The notes: generated by a model from the letters alone, not told the origin. A stretch of 64,000 bases of DNA from Bacillus sp. V2I10 (GCF_030817055.1 NZ_JAUSYV010000001.1:3992001-4056000); one strand, 5' to 3'. Shown: positions 49,484 to 58,874, counted from the stretch's first letter. A program made the numbers and translations.

Positions 49484-51403
49484 TTATTTAAGCTGCTTGC
49501 CTGAACGAATATCGAGTCCATGGCCAAACGGATAAAGAATTTCATCTGGCTGAGTAACGGATGGAATATCTACAGGCAATTTACCTTGTGGCTTTGATTC
49601 GCCAAAGATTGTTTTAATGCCCGCCGGGATATTCGGCTGTCTGTAGGCTCCATTTGAATAGCCTTTAAATCCATAAACTGCAAGCACAGCTTTAGCTTCT
49701 TCAAAATTCGCTGCATCATATGGGTTGCGCAAACTCATTAACACAAATTCTTTTTTCTTGGCTTCAGCATCTTTCATAACCGCTCTCGGGAAAGCCGTTG
49801 CCCATTTACTGGAGTCCTGAACACTGTCATCAATTACTCCATCATTTACAGCAGGATCATTTTTAACAACGTAAGAGCCTGTAATTACATAGTCCGCTTC
49901 ATCAATCATCGCAGCTACTTCATCATTAAATGATTTATTTGAGAACGCATAGCCTGTCACTTCTACATCTTTCTTCTTGCCCTTTAATTCTTTTATGCTT
50001 CTTGTCATCGCTTCTACTTGATCAGCAAAAGGAGCGAGCACAAGGACTTTATCATTTTTCTTTGGTTTGAAAGGAAGTGTTTTGTCTTCATTTTTCAAAA
50101 GAGTAACAGCATCCTCCGCCATTTTCTTTTCTTTTTTCAAATGATCCTGATTTCCAACAACGTTCAGAGCATTTTCTACTTTCTCGTCGATCGGTGTGTT
50201 ATCAGGAGTCAAAATTCCGCGTTTGACTTTAAGTTCAAGGATTCTCTCAACTGAAGCATTTACCTGCTCAATCGGAAGGTCACCAGTTTCAATGGCCTCT
50301 TTTACTGCGTTAAATACAGAGGCTAAATTCTTTTCCATTTCAAGCGAGTTGACCTGTGCAGGCATTAACGCAATATCTACACCTGATTTTAAAGCTAAAA
50401 CAACCGCTTCTTCCTGGCCAAAGTTGTCAGCGATTGCTTTCATGTTCAGCGCATCTGTGACAATGACACCTTCAAAGCCCATTTCCTCGCGGAGCAAGCC
50501 TGTCAGAACTTTTTTGGAAAGAGTGGCTGGAACCAAAATTTCCTGTCCGTCTTTTTTGCTGATATACGTTGTATCATCAAATGCAGGGAATTGTACGTGG
50601 GCTGTCATCACCATATCCACGCCTTCATCAATCGCTTTCTGGAAAGGCACAAGCTCCACAGAACGCAATCTTTCCTTGTCATGTGTAACTAGCGGAAGAC
50701 CGTAATGGCTGTCAGTTGCCGTATCGCCATGTCCCGGGAAATGCTTTGTTGTCGCAGCCATGTTTTGGCTTTGGAGTCCTTTAATTGTTTGGATGCCAAG
50801 CTTAGAAACAAGCTCAGGGTTTGAGCTGTATGAGCGTACTCCGATTACAGGATTTCCAGGGTTGTTGTTTACATCTACAGATGGACCGAAGTTTACATTG
50901 ACGCCAAGTGACGATAATTCTTTTCCAATGATTTCGCCAGTCTGATAGGCGTACTTTTCACTTCTTGCTGCACCGAGAGCCATATTGCCGGGCAGGTTCG
51001 TTCCGGTTTGAAGGCGTGTTACGATTCCGCCTTCCTGATCAATGGTAATAAAAAGCGGAAGTTCTGGGCTCGCTTTTTGCAGACCATCTGTCAAACGGGC
51101 TGTTTGCTCCGTTCCAACGACGTTTTCAGCAAATAGAATGACGCCGCCTAAATGATATTTCTGAATGATGCTTCCCACTTCATCATTCATTACTGTAAAG
51201 CCAGAAGCTTTGCTTTCCCCTTGTTTTTGCCAGTTGCGGAAATCCGGCATCAGCATCTGGCCCACTTTTTCATCAACCGTCATGCCTTCAACAATTGCTT
51301 TTACATCTGTTTCAGCTGATGATTTAGCAGGTTTGATGCCTGCTAAAGCGGAAACTGAAAGCACTGCAGCCAAAGCGGCTGCTGCCCATTTCTTTTTAAA
51401 CAT
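49484..51403 (-). CDS. nagZ: Secreted beta-N-acetylglucosaminidase NagZ
   Basis: 639 residues with signal peptide (1-30), a GH3 barrel (about 35-400) and a C-terminal GH3 domain. The His-Asp dyad motif typical of NagZ enzymes is present (KHFPGHGDTATDSHYGLP), along with VIVTDALNMKAI that holds the nucleophile Asp. It removes GlcNAc from peptidoglycan fragments before NamZ and AmiE act. Located 18 bp after amiE. The B. subtilis enzyme has the same size and place. Confidence 0.94.
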   Translation of the reverse strand: MFKKKWAAAALAAVLSVSALAGIKPAKSSAETDVKAIVEGMTVDEKVGQMLMPDFRNWQKQGESKASGFTVMNDEVGSIIQKYHLGGVILFAENVVGTEQTARLTDGLQKASPELPLFITIDQEGGIVTRLQTGTNLPGNMALGAARSEKYAYQTGEIIGKELSSLGVNVNFGPSVDVNNNPGNPVIGVRSYSSNPELVSKLGIQTIKGLQSQNMAATTKHFPGHGDTATDSHYGLPLVTHDKERLRSVELVPFQKAIDEGVDMVMTAHVQFPAFDDTTYISKKDGQEILVPATLSKKVLTGLLREEMGFEGVIVTDALNMKAIADNFGQEEAVVLALKSGVDIALMPAQVNSLEMEKNLASVFNAVKEAIETGDLPIEQVNASVERILELKVKRGILTPDNTPIDEKVENALNVVGNQDHLKKEKKMAEDAVTLLKNEDKTLPFKPKKNDKVLVLAPFADQVEAMTRSIKELKGKKKDVEVTGYAFSNKSFNDEVAAMIDEADYVITGSYVVKNDPAVNDGVIDDSVQDSSKWATAFPRAVMKDAEAKKKEFVLMSLRNPYDAANFEEAKAVLAVYGFKGYSNGAYRQPNIPAGIKTIFGESKPQGKLPVDIPSVTQPDEILYPFGHGLDIRSGKQLK

Positions 51404-51421
51404 GTTCCCATCCCCTTTTTA

Positions 51422-52783
51422 TTAATTTGATTCTAAAGCTTCGTAAATAGCTGTTACAACACTTCCGTAGCTTCCTGTTGTGAAAAGATCTCCGAAAAAT
51501 TGATTGGAGTTAGCAGCAGGATTCACGAGCGGCGAATGCTTTTTATTCGTGAGCAGGACGATTCCCAAATCCTGTTCAGGATCAATGATTGTCACCGTTC
51601 CTGTCCAGCCTGTATGGCCGTAAGCACTGTCACTTGCATATTTACTGAACATCCAGTCCATGCTGTCATTGCCGTTTAATCTCCAGCCAAGACCGTAAGT
51701 CGCATTCTTTTCAGATGGTGCAACGAATTCTTCTATCGTTTCTTCATCAAACAATTTTTCATTTCCGTAGCCGCCGCCGTTCAGCATGACCTGCAGAAGA
51801 ACAGCGAGATCACTGGTTGTCGAGAATAAGCCAGCATGTCCGGAAACACCCTCCATTGAATAGAACGCTTTTTCATCATGCACTTCCCCTTGAAGCGTGT
51901 ATGTTCGGATGTTCGGGAAATGAATCACTCCGTCACGCGTGTTGCCTAACAGCTCAGTAGCCGCAATCTCCTTAGGCTTGAAGCCTTTTTGCAGCGGATT
52001 AAACACCGTATCTTTTAAATTCAATGGCTTGTACAATTCGTTTTCTACATATTCATCCAGCTTTTGTCCTGTAATTTTTTCCACAATGGTCCCAAGCAGC
52101 ATATAGTCAACGTCACTGTAGACATTTTTTGTCCCAGGCTCATATGTAAGCGGAGTTTTATTAATGTTTTCAATCGTTTTTTCACGTTCCTGGGAATAAA
52201 GCTCTTTTGATACCGCAGGGTTATGGTACTGTGGGTCTGGTTTAAATCCGGCAGTGTGATGAAGCACATCGATAATGCGCATCGTATCTTTTCCTTTAAT
52301 CATATCTGCTTCTGTGTCTTTAAATTCAGGAATGTAATCTTGAACTTTTGCATGAATATCAATCTTTCCTTCGCTTGCTAGCTTCTGAAGGGCAAAATTC
52401 GCTGCATACATTTTCGTATTGGATGCAAGATCAAACAAGGTGTCGTTTTCCATTTTCAAAAATTTCTTAAGCGGTGTATGTCCATCAAATTTCTGTTTAT
52501 AGCCGTAGCTCTCATTTTTCACAATTTTCCCGTCTTTTATGACAATCAGCGCAGCTCCCGGAAACCCTGCGGCCACTTCTTTTTCAATCAGCTGATCGAC
52601 TTTTTCAAGCTTTTCAGAGGAAAATCCGACTTCCTCCGGCTTCTTTGCTTTTGTTAATACAGGATACTGAACATGTGCTTGAGGCGACGCTTTTTCATTT
52701 TGCTCTGCAAAAGAAGCAGAAGGTACAAGTAATGAGATGGCAAGAACAGAAGTTAGTGCACAGCTTGTCCATTTTTTCATCAT
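51422..52783 (-). CDS. amiE: Secreted N-acetylmuramyl-L-alanine amidase of the beta-lactamase fold
   Basis: 453 residues, signal peptide about 1-26 (ending PSASFA). Serine beta-lactamase fold: SxxK in ASNTKMYAANF, YSDVDYMLLG at the second motif, and HTGWTGT at the third. AmiE (YbbE) cuts peptide stems from MurNAc so that the sugar can be imported. Follows mupG by 30 bp. A second ATG one codon later is equally possible as the start. Confidence 0.9.
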   Translation of the reverse strand: MMKKWTSCALTSVLAISLLVPSASFAEQNEKASPQAHVQYPVLTKAKKPEEVGFSSEKLEKVDQLIEKEVAAGFPGAALIVIKDGKIVKNESYGYKQKFDGHTPLKKFLKMENDTLFDLASNTKMYAANFALQKLASEGKIDIHAKVQDYIPEFKDTEADMIKGKDTMRIIDVLHHTAGFKPDPQYHNPAVSKELYSQEREKTIENINKTPLTYEPGTKNVYSDVDYMLLGTIVEKITGQKLDEYVENELYKPLNLKDTVFNPLQKGFKPKEIAATELLGNTRDGVIHFPNIRTYTLQGEVHDEKAFYSMEGVSGHAGLFSTTSDLAVLLQVMLNGGGYGNEKLFDEETIEEFVAPSEKNATYGLGWRLNGNDSMDWMFSKYASDSAYGHTGWTGTVTIIDPEQDLGIVLLTNKKHSPLVNPAANSNQFFGDLFTTGSYGSVVTAIYEALESN

Positions 52784-52813
52784 GTTTCCCCTTTGAAATC
52801 GTATTTTAATCGC

Positions 52814-53824
52814 TTATGAAACAACCAGTTTCACTTTTTGACCAGGCAGGACCAGATTAAGCAGCGGCAGATCTTCTGCTAAAACATGTCCGATGACATT
52901 TACCCGTTCGTCTGCCTCCAAATCCCGTCTGCAAATTTGAATTTCACCCCTGTAGCGCCCGTATCCGTCATTGTCCATCGTAATCATTCCTATTTGTCGT
53001 ACGATGGTATTCTCAGGCTCTACCTCTGAAGTTCTGCGTGTACCTTGAAGGCGGAATACATCTCTTGAAACGTCAGGACGAAATTGATATGTTCCGCTTT
53101 TAAAAGTACTGGAGATGACACTTATTATAAGAATATTCTGATTTTCATAGATAGAAAGATTTTCGAGCAGCTCATTTTCTGTGCCCGGATCCCCTATGAA
53201 TACTTCATCAACATGCTGCAGCATTTCTACGCCGGCAGCATAAGGGTTTACGCCCCTGTGCTTTTCTAGTGTAGGCAGGCCGTCAAAAAGCGGTCCGCGT
53301 TTTGCATCCGTTCCCGGAATAAATGCAGCAATCGGTATCCCGTATTTTTTGAAAATCTGATTCTGCTGATGAAAAAATGCTTCGTCAAGTCCCGTTTCAC
53401 GCCTAGGATAAAAATTGTGCCAGGCAATAAGACTGTCTGATTTAATTCCGCTGCCAAGAACAGTCAGCAGCTCCTTTTCTGTAAGCGTGCTTGCATTAAG
53501 TGAAAGAGAGAAAACGTGTGATAAAGATTTAATTGTTTCATAGTCAAACCCGTCATCAAGCCGGATTCCTTTAATACCGTACGATGATAAATCTTCGAAC
53601 CTGCTGATTCCAAGGTGGTCAAGTGTCTTTAAAGAGACATCTGCATGAATCTCAATATCATGAGACTGTGCAAGCTTTAGAAGCTCAGACATCCTCTGGA
53701 CGAGAATGCCTTTTTCTTCAGGGATGTGAAGCGAGGTAAACGCCCGCTTCACTCCTGATTGTGCTGCATGAACAATTTGTTTTTCTGCATGAGGATCCTG
53801 TAGATAAAATGAAATGCCGATCAC
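52814..53824 (-). CDS. mupG: 6-phospho-N-acetylmuramidase MupG (DUF871)
   Basis: 336 residues of the DUF871 family (GH170). The N-terminal barrel starts GISFYLQDPHAEKQIVHAAQ and has ADVSLKTLDHLGIS and GIRLDDGFDYETI; the C-terminal part is a cyclophilin-like domain. Staphylococcus aureus MupG splits MurNAc-6P-GlcNAc imported by its PTS. The start overlaps the murP stop by 4 bp, tying it to import. B. subtilis has no mupG in its operon, so its presence with namZ and nagZ gives two ways of recycling the disaccharide. Confidence 0.9.
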   Translation of the reverse strand: MIGISFYLQDPHAEKQIVHAAQSGVKRAFTSLHIPEEKGILVQRMSELLKLAQSHDIEIHADVSLKTLDHLGISRFEDLSSYGIKGIRLDDGFDYETIKSLSHVFSLSLNASTLTEKELLTVLGSGIKSDSLIAWHNFYPRRETGLDEAFFHQQNQIFKKYGIPIAAFIPGTDAKRGPLFDGLPTLEKHRGVNPYAAGVEMLQHVDEVFIGDPGTENELLENLSIYENQNILIISVISSTFKSGTYQFRPDVSRDVFRLQGTRRTSEVEPENTIVRQIGMITMDNDGYGRYRGEIQICRRDLEADERVNVIGHVLAEDLPLLNLVLPGQKVKLVVS

Positions 53825-55191
53825 TTGAATTCAGCTGCCATTTCATCTTTAAATCCGAATAGGTAAGTGAATATAAATCCAGCTGCATATGAGATTAATA
53901 ATCCAGCAAGGTATAGAATAATTTGATTCGTGTGAACTAAGAATGTAAGCGGAAGGCCTGATACGCCAACTGCGATTGTCGCGATATCAAAATGAGCCTG
54001 GAAAGCTCCCCCTACACCTGCGCCTAAACATGCTGTTAAGAACGGACGGCCAAGCGGAAGCGTCACACCAAAGATTAACGGTTCGCCGATACCGAGCATT
54101 CCTGAAGGAAGCCCACCGCCGATTGCACGCTTTAAGCTTTTCTTTTTCGTTTTAAAGTAGATAGCAAATGCTGCGCCTACTTGACCCGCTCCGCCCATAG
54201 CAAGGATTGGAAGCAATGGATCATCACCAATAGAGTTAATCAGCTCAAGGTGAACTGGTGTTAATCCTTGATGAAGTCCGGTTACAACTAACGGAAGGAA
54301 CGTTGCGCCAAGAACAAATCCGGCAACAACTCCGCCAAGATCCAGCACACTGAGTAAGCCTTTCGTAATCGTATCTGATACAAATCCTCCGACTGGCATG
54401 AATACAATGTAAGTGACGATACCAGTGATTAATAGCGCAATAGTAGGTGTAATGATAATGTCCAGAGATTGCGGAACAAATTTTCTTACTTGTTTTTCAA
54501 CTAACGCGATGAAGATGGCTGCGAATAAAACCCCTATTAACCCTCCGCGTCCAGGAAGCAGGTTTTCACCAAATAAAGCAATGTCGCCTACAGCCGGGTT
54601 GATGACGAGGATACCGGCCAGTGCTCCAAGCGCTGGGGAACCGCCGAATTCTTTAGCTGCGTTCGTTCCTACTAAAATACCAAGGTAAGCAAACAGTCCA
54701 GATCCGATAACGGTTAGAATAATAGCTAATTGTGAATCTGCTGCGAGCCAGCCTGCCTGAACAATCGCTTTTGTAATCCCGGTTATCAAACCTGAAGCTA
54801 CAAGGGCAGGAATCAGCGGAATGAAGATGCTTGCGATTCTTCTCAAAAAGAGTTTAAAAGGTTTTGCATTCTTTTTATCAATCTCTGATTTGTTTTTGGA
54901 AGCTGCGTCTTTCAGGTCAAAATCATCAGAGGCTGCAAGCAGTTTTTCAAACTCTGCTGAAACTTTATTTACAGCACCGGGGCCAAGGATGATTTGGATT
55001 GTTTCTTCCTCTACAACACCCAGAACCCCTTTTGTTTTCTTGATGGCTTCCATATTGACCTTTGAACGGTCCTGCGGCGCGACGCGAAGTCTTGTCATGC
55101 AATGCGTGGAGGTCGCAATGTTAGCCGCTCCGCCAAGATGCTCCAATAGTTGTTCGGCAATCAATAAGTTTCTGTTATTCCCCTTTGCCAT
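53821..55191 (-). CDS. murP: PTS EIIBC transporter for MurNAc (and MurNAc-GlcNAc)
   Basis: 456 residues. EIIB domain (about 1-85) with the phosphorylated Cys in STHCMTRLRV, then the EIIC domain of about ten helices (about 115-450) ending with VSGLPLTFLVHTNQIILYLAG. No EIIA domain is attached, as in B. subtilis MurP, so the glucose-type EIIA is borrowed. It imports and 6-phosphorylates MurNAc sugars. Between murR (23 bp) and mupG (overlap). Confidence 0.93.
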   Translation of the reverse strand: MAKGNNRNLLIAEQLLEHLGGAANIATSTHCMTRLRVAPQDRSKVNMEAIKKTKGVLGVVEEETIQIILGPGAVNKVSAEFEKLLAASDDFDLKDAASKNKSEIDKKNAKPFKLFLRRIASIFIPLIPALVASGLITGITKAIVQAGWLAADSQLAIILTVIGSGLFAYLGILVGTNAAKEFGGSPALGALAGILVINPAVGDIALFGENLLPGRGGLIGVLFAAIFIALVEKQVRKFVPQSLDIIITPTIALLITGIVTYIVFMPVGGFVSDTITKGLLSVLDLGGVVAGFVLGATFLPLVVTGLHQGLTPVHLELINSIGDDPLLPILAMGGAGQVGAAFAIYFKTKKKSLKRAIGGGLPSGMLGIGEPLIFGVTLPLGRPFLTACLGAGVGGAFQAHFDIATIAVGVSGLPLTFLVHTNQIILYLAGLLISYAAGFIFTYLFGFKDEMAAEFK

Positions 55192-55214
55192 CTTAAAGCC
55201 CCCTTTAAAAGTGC

Positions 55215-56072
55215 CTATTTATATTTTTCAGTCATTGATTTGATGGCCGCTCTAGTATTATCTATATATTGTACGGTCTCATCGTATTGCTCTGTAGCCA
55301 TTCCGAGAAACAAAATGTCGATCATATAAAGCTGTGCCAGCCTGGAAGAAGTCGCTGCGCTCCTGAACGGCGCTTCATTAGAAAAAGACGTGTGAAGCGA
55401 AACATCGCACAGAGACGATACGGTCGTCTGCCCAAAGTGAGTAAGCCCGATCGTTTTGACGCCGCGCTCTTTTGCAAGCTTCAGCACGTTGATGATTTCC
55501 TGTGTCTCGCCGGAAAAAGAGATGGCGAACAGGACATCATCCGGATCGGCATTGGCAATCAGGGTTGCAACCAGATGCATGTCTGTAAAAGCCGTTGCTC
55601 CTTTATTTATGCGGATCAGTTTTTGCTGCGCATCCTGCGCCACAATATTTGAAGCGCCTACCCCGCAAAAATGAACGTTTTTAGCTTTCAGCAGCATCCC
55701 GATGGCTGTTTTCAAATTTTCATGATCAATAATTTCAGCTGTATCACGGATAACCTGAATTGTATTGCTTGTTGTTTTTTCAACCACTCTGTAAAGGGAT
55801 TCGGAAGGTTCAATATCACGGTAGCCCTGTTCAACAGATTTCATCAGATCACCGGCAATTCTCATTTTCAGATCCTGGAACCCTTTTAAGCCAAGTGATT
55901 TGCAGAGCCTGACGACTGCTGCCCCGCTTGTCTTCGCTGACGTGCTTAATTCACTTACCGTGCTGTTCACTACTTCATGCGGATGCTGCAGAATGTAATC
56001 TGCAAGTTTTTGCTCTGACTGCGGCAGCTTGTTAAGCATGGTTTGAATGATGGATAATCCGCCTGTTGTCAT
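55215..56072 (-). CDS. murR: RpiR/MurR-family regulator with SIS domain
   Basis: 285 residues. N-terminal RpiR helix-turn-helix (about 1-75; LADYILQHPHEVVNSTVSEL, KTSGAAVVRLCKSLGLKGFQ) and C-terminal sugar isomerase SIS domain (about 120-270; FCGVGASNIVAQDAQQKL). It should sense MurNAc-6-phosphate and control its own operon. AAGGAG precedes ATG 56070-56072. Paired operator-like sites lie before murQ. Confidence 0.93.
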   Translation of the reverse strand: MTTGGLSIIQTMLNKLPQSEQKLADYILQHPHEVVNSTVSELSTSAKTSGAAVVRLCKSLGLKGFQDLKMRIAGDLMKSVEQGYRDIEPSESLYRVVEKTTSNTIQVIRDTAEIIDHENLKTAIGMLLKAKNVHFCGVGASNIVAQDAQQKLIRINKGATAFTDMHLVATLIANADPDDVLFAISFSGETQEIINVLKLAKERGVKTIGLTHFGQTTVSSLCDVSLHTSFSNEAPFRSAATSSRLAQLYMIDILFLGMATEQYDETVQYIDNTRAAIKSMTEKYK

Positions 56073-56084
56073 AGTGCTCGCTCC

Positions 56085-56993
56085 TTATGATGTATGGAGT
56101 GAGATGGCTTTTCGTACATCCCCATCCGCACGATTTAATAGATTTATTGATTCCTTTAATGAGGTGTTTACTTTAATCATGACAATCGCTGGTTTGACTT
56201 TAAGCTCTGCTTTTTCAAGCGTTTCTTTTGCAAGGTCATATCCAGCATCCGTCACCGTTTGGATGATGCTGATCGCTCTCTCCTTCAGCTTGTGGTTGCT
56301 GACATTCACATCGACCATTAGATTTTCGTAGACTTTACCGATCTTGATCATCGTTGCTGTTGAAATCATGTTGAGCACCATTTTATGAGCCGTTGCCGCT
56401 TTCATCCTGGTTGAGCCGGTGACCACTTCAGGGCCTACGACAACCTCGATGCCAATATCGGCAGCTTCAGAAATTTTAGCATCCTTGTTGCAAGAGAGCG
56501 CGATTGCTTTTGCACCTGTCTCTTTAGCATAACGAAGGGCTCCAATTACATAAGGTGTCCGGCCGCTTGCAGCAATTCCAACTACAGTGTCATCAGCTGA
56601 TAGATCAATAGCCTTCAAATCAGCTACACCGAATTCTTCTTTATCTTCTGCTCCTTCGACAGCACGGACGAACGCTTTCTCTCCGCCTGCAATCAAGCCG
56701 ATAACTGTATCAGGTGAAGTGCTGAACGTCGGCGGGCACTCCACCGCATCAAGGACTCCAAGTCTTCCGCTCGTCCCTGCACCGATGTAAATCAATCTTC
56801 CTCCCTTCTTTAACGATTCATATGCACATTCAACGGCTGCCTTAATTTCAGGCAAAACCTCCTGCACAGCAATCGCCACTTTCAAATCTTCGTTGTTCAT
56901 CATTGAAAGAATTTCGAGTGTATTTGCGCTGTCAATATTCATAGTTTGTTCATTTCTCAATTCTGTCGTTAATGAACGCAGTTGTTTTTCCAT
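56085..56993 (-). CDS. murQ: N-acetylmuramic acid 6-phosphate etherase
   Basis: 302 residues. First gene of the operon. MurQ removes lactate from MurNAc-6P to give GlcNAc-6P. The SIS-type active region is plain: IYIGAGTSGRLGVLDAVECP, IAGGEKAFVRAVEGAEDKEE, and NKDAKISEAADIGIEVVVGPEV followed by GSTRMKAATAHKMVLNM. ATG 56991-56993 was used, 12 bases after AGGAGG; a longer frame starts before the ribosome site. Confidence 0.95.
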   Translation of the reverse strand: MEKQLRSLTTELRNEQTMNIDSANTLEILSMMNNEDLKVAIAVQEVLPEIKAAVECAYESLKKGGRLIYIGAGTSGRLGVLDAVECPPTFSTSPDTVIGLIAGGEKAFVRAVEGAEDKEEFGVADLKAIDLSADDTVVGIAASGRTPYVIGALRYAKETGAKAIALSCNKDAKISEAADIGIEVVVGPEVVTGSTRMKAATAHKMVLNMISTATMIKIGKVYENLMVDVNVSNHKLKERAISIIQTVTDAGYDLAKETLEKAELKVKPAIVMIKVNTSLKESINLLNRADGDVRKAISLHTS

Positions 56994-57034
56994 AAACGGG
57001 TGATGCCTCCTAATAATTAAAATTCTCAATTTTC

Positions 57035-57063
57035 AGTATATTATACCTTAAACATAATTTCAA
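57035..57063 (-). promoter_or_regulatory. SigA promoter of the MurNAc operon
   Basis: On the minus strand TTGAAA (57058-57063), 17 bp, TATACT (57035-57040). Confidence 0.8.
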
Positions 57064-57122
57064 TTTATTCTTTGTATTTTTGAAATTATGTTTCAGATTA
57101 TTCGCTAATGATAGCGCTTTTA
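57049..57122 (-). promoter_or_regulatory. Paired MurR operator candidates and weak cre
   Basis: TGAAATTATGTTTCA (57081-57095) has TGAAA/TTTCA arms. An inverted near-copy TTGAAATTATGTTTA (minus strand, 57049-57063) covers the -35 box; the shared 14-bp word forms perfect inverted arms 57050-57063 and 57080-57093. TGATAGCGCTTTTA (57109-57122) matches cre at 12 of 14. Confidence 0.65.
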
Positions 57123-57379
57123 TGACTAGACAGCAAGAGGAAATGATTTGAATTAGTGACTGAAAACAGAGTTTATAGATGTCAAAATTAGGCATTACGA
57201 CATAAAAACAAACAGGAATCATGGATAATAATAAGGATTTTGACACGCACACCCATTTAATAGTAGTTAAATAGAATGATTTTTGTTTTTTATTGGAAAA
57301 CAAATCGAAATTAGCTGAAATTTAGGTTTAACTATCCGAGACCCCAATCTTGCTTTCCGCTCCCCTTGGATAACATAAT
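57123..57379. other. AT-rich gap upstream of the MurNAc operon
   Basis: No gene or clear signal besides the operator region to the left. A leftward open frame across 57010-57303 is made of AT-rich promoter sequence and has no ribosome site. Confidence 0.5.
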
Positions 57380-57412
57380 AAAAAACAGCCTGGGAAACAC
57401 ATCCCAGACTGC
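57380..57412 (-). terminator. Terminator of terD-VWA
   Basis: CAGTCTGGGA stem with TCCCAGGCTG, then TTTTTT leftward. Confidence 0.85.
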
Positions 57413-57420
57413 ATTTATTC

Positions 57421-58086
57421 CTATAATACTCTCTTCTCTTTCGCTTCTCTAATCCAATCCGGAAATTCGTTCAGCAAGCGATCGTACAGCTGCTCATCTG
57501 TCATCGCATCAATGTCCTGAACATGAAAGAAGTTGGCGTTATCAATAAATCTGCCTTCCATCGTATCCAGGTTTTCCAGCACTTCGAAGTTTGAATTTCC
57601 TACACCGACAAATTGCCAGAATATCGGTTTGTCAGAAGAGGAGACTACCGGCTTTTTGATGGTTCGCTTACAGCCTCCGTCGTTTATGAACACAATAAAA
57701 GCTGGATCTTTGTTTGGATCTTCTTTTAAGTATTTGTTCATGACGTCGTACATGACAGGCGGTTCATCGTTGCGGCCGAATTTATGTATGGTGTCACTGT
57801 TTAAAATCCGCAGGCTGACGTAGTTTTCAAAATCTCTTTCTGTCACAGAAGGCAGTCTTGAAAACTCATTATCGTATACCCACACATCCAGCATGCCGTC
57901 ATCATCAAATTGACTGGCCACTGCCAGGATGCGTTCTACCACTTTTTGAACGGTTCCATTTTTATAGAGGTTTCTCATGGATCCTGAGATATCAAGTACT
58001 AGTCCTACCCGTGCGACGACTCCGGTCAGCTTCTTTTTTTCAAGTACGATTCCTGCGGTTTTTTTCATTAAGTTGATCGAGCTCAC
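57421..58086 (-). CDS. von Willebrand factor A domain protein, TerF-like
   Basis: 221 residues, almost all a VWA fold. The metal-ion site is intact (VLDISGSMRNLY, with INDGGC later). TerF/TerY-type VWA proteins go with TerD family proteins in stress systems linked to tellurite and phage resistance and to surface signalling. 25 bp behind terD, same promoter. Confidence 0.88.
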   Translation of the reverse strand: MSSINLMKKTAGIVLEKKKLTGVVARVGLVLDISGSMRNLYKNGTVQKVVERILAVASQFDDDGMLDVWVYDNEFSRLPSVTERDFENYVSLRILNSDTIHKFGRNDEPPVMYDVMNKYLKEDPNKDPAFIVFINDGGCKRTIKKPVVSSSDKPIFWQFVGVGNSNFEVLENLDTMEGRFIDNANFFHVQDIDAMTDEQLYDRLLNEFPDWIREAKEKRVL

Positions 58087-58111
58087 TTCTAACAGTCCCC
58101 TTTATCGTATC

Positions 58112-58690
58112 TTAAACGTCTAATCCATAATTTTTGCAAAGTGCCGCAAGTCCGCCTGAAAAGCCGCTGCCGATTGCGTTGAATTTCCAGTCTTGACCAT
58201 GCTTGTATAATTCACAGACAACTACTGCTGTTTCAACTGAAAAATCTTCCCCCAAATCATAACGGAGCACTTCTTCAGAGTTATCGGCATTCACAACACG
58301 AACAAATGCATTGGAAACTTGTCCGAAGTTTTGATGGCGGCCATCCGCATCATGAATTGTTACAGTAATCCCAATTTTTTCTACATGGTCCGGCAGCAGT
58401 GAGAAGTCAATGGTCATTTGCTCATCATCGCCGTCCCCTTCTCCCGTGCGGTTATCTCCAGTATGTTCAACAGCGCCATTGGGACTTTTTAAGTTGTTGT
58501 AAAAAACAAATTCTAAATCGTTCTGAACCTTGCCGCTTCCATCAGCAAGAAAAGCAGAAGCATCCAGATCAAAATCCTTCCCGCCTGAATACTTATTCGT
58601 ATCCCAGCCAAGACCGATGATTACTTTCGTTAGTCCCGGGTTTGTTTTTGTCAGATCAATACGCTGTCCTTTAGATAAAGAAATTGACAT
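58112..58690 (-). CDS. TerD-family stress protein
   Basis: 192 residues of the calcium-binding TerD fold. GLGWDTNKYSGGKDFDLDAS and the second site GEGDGDDEQMTIDFSLLP hold the acidic metal ligands. B. subtilis has yceC, yceD and yceE of this family in a stress operon read by SigW, SigB and SigM. Here only one TerD and one VWA protein are present, with a perfect SigW promoter before it. The GAGGTGATATC site lies before ATG 58688-58690. Confidence 0.93.
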   Translation of the reverse strand: MSISLSKGQRIDLTKTNPGLTKVIIGLGWDTNKYSGGKDFDLDASAFLADGSGKVQNDLEFVFYNNLKSPNGAVEHTGDNRTGEGDGDDEQMTIDFSLLPDHVEKIGITVTIHDADGRHQNFGQVSNAFVRVVNADNSEEVLRYDLGEDFSVETAVVVCELYKHGQDWKFNAIGSGFSGGLAALCKNYGLDV

Positions 58691-58741
58691 GATATCACCT
58701 CGTTAAATATTTTCCAAAAAGGAAGTCTGCTTCTATTGTAC

Positions 58742-58767
58742 TACGAAACTTGTCCAAAAAAGTTTCA
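58742..58767 (-). promoter_or_regulatory. SigW promoter of terD-VWA
   Basis: On the minus strand TGAAAC (58762-58767), exactly 16 bp, CGTA (58742-58745), 52 bp before the terD start. Confidence 0.85.
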
Positions 58768-58874
58768 AAAGGAAAGATTGTCCGATTTTTTAGAGCACAT
58801 TGAAATTGGCAATGATGTTTGAGCCTTAATAGTGAGTGGAAAAAGTTCAGTACAATCTTTAAAGGAGGCTCACT

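Noticed and set aside
50196..50705. 169-codon plus-strand frame opposite nagZ
   Set aside because: Antisense shadow of a clear GH3 enzyme; no ribosome site. The same applies to the long plus frames opposite the GntP permease at 36059-36508 and 36677-37135.
57010..57303. 97-codon leftward frame before murQ
   Set aside because: Covers the promoter and operator region, is extremely AT-rich and lacks a ribosome site.
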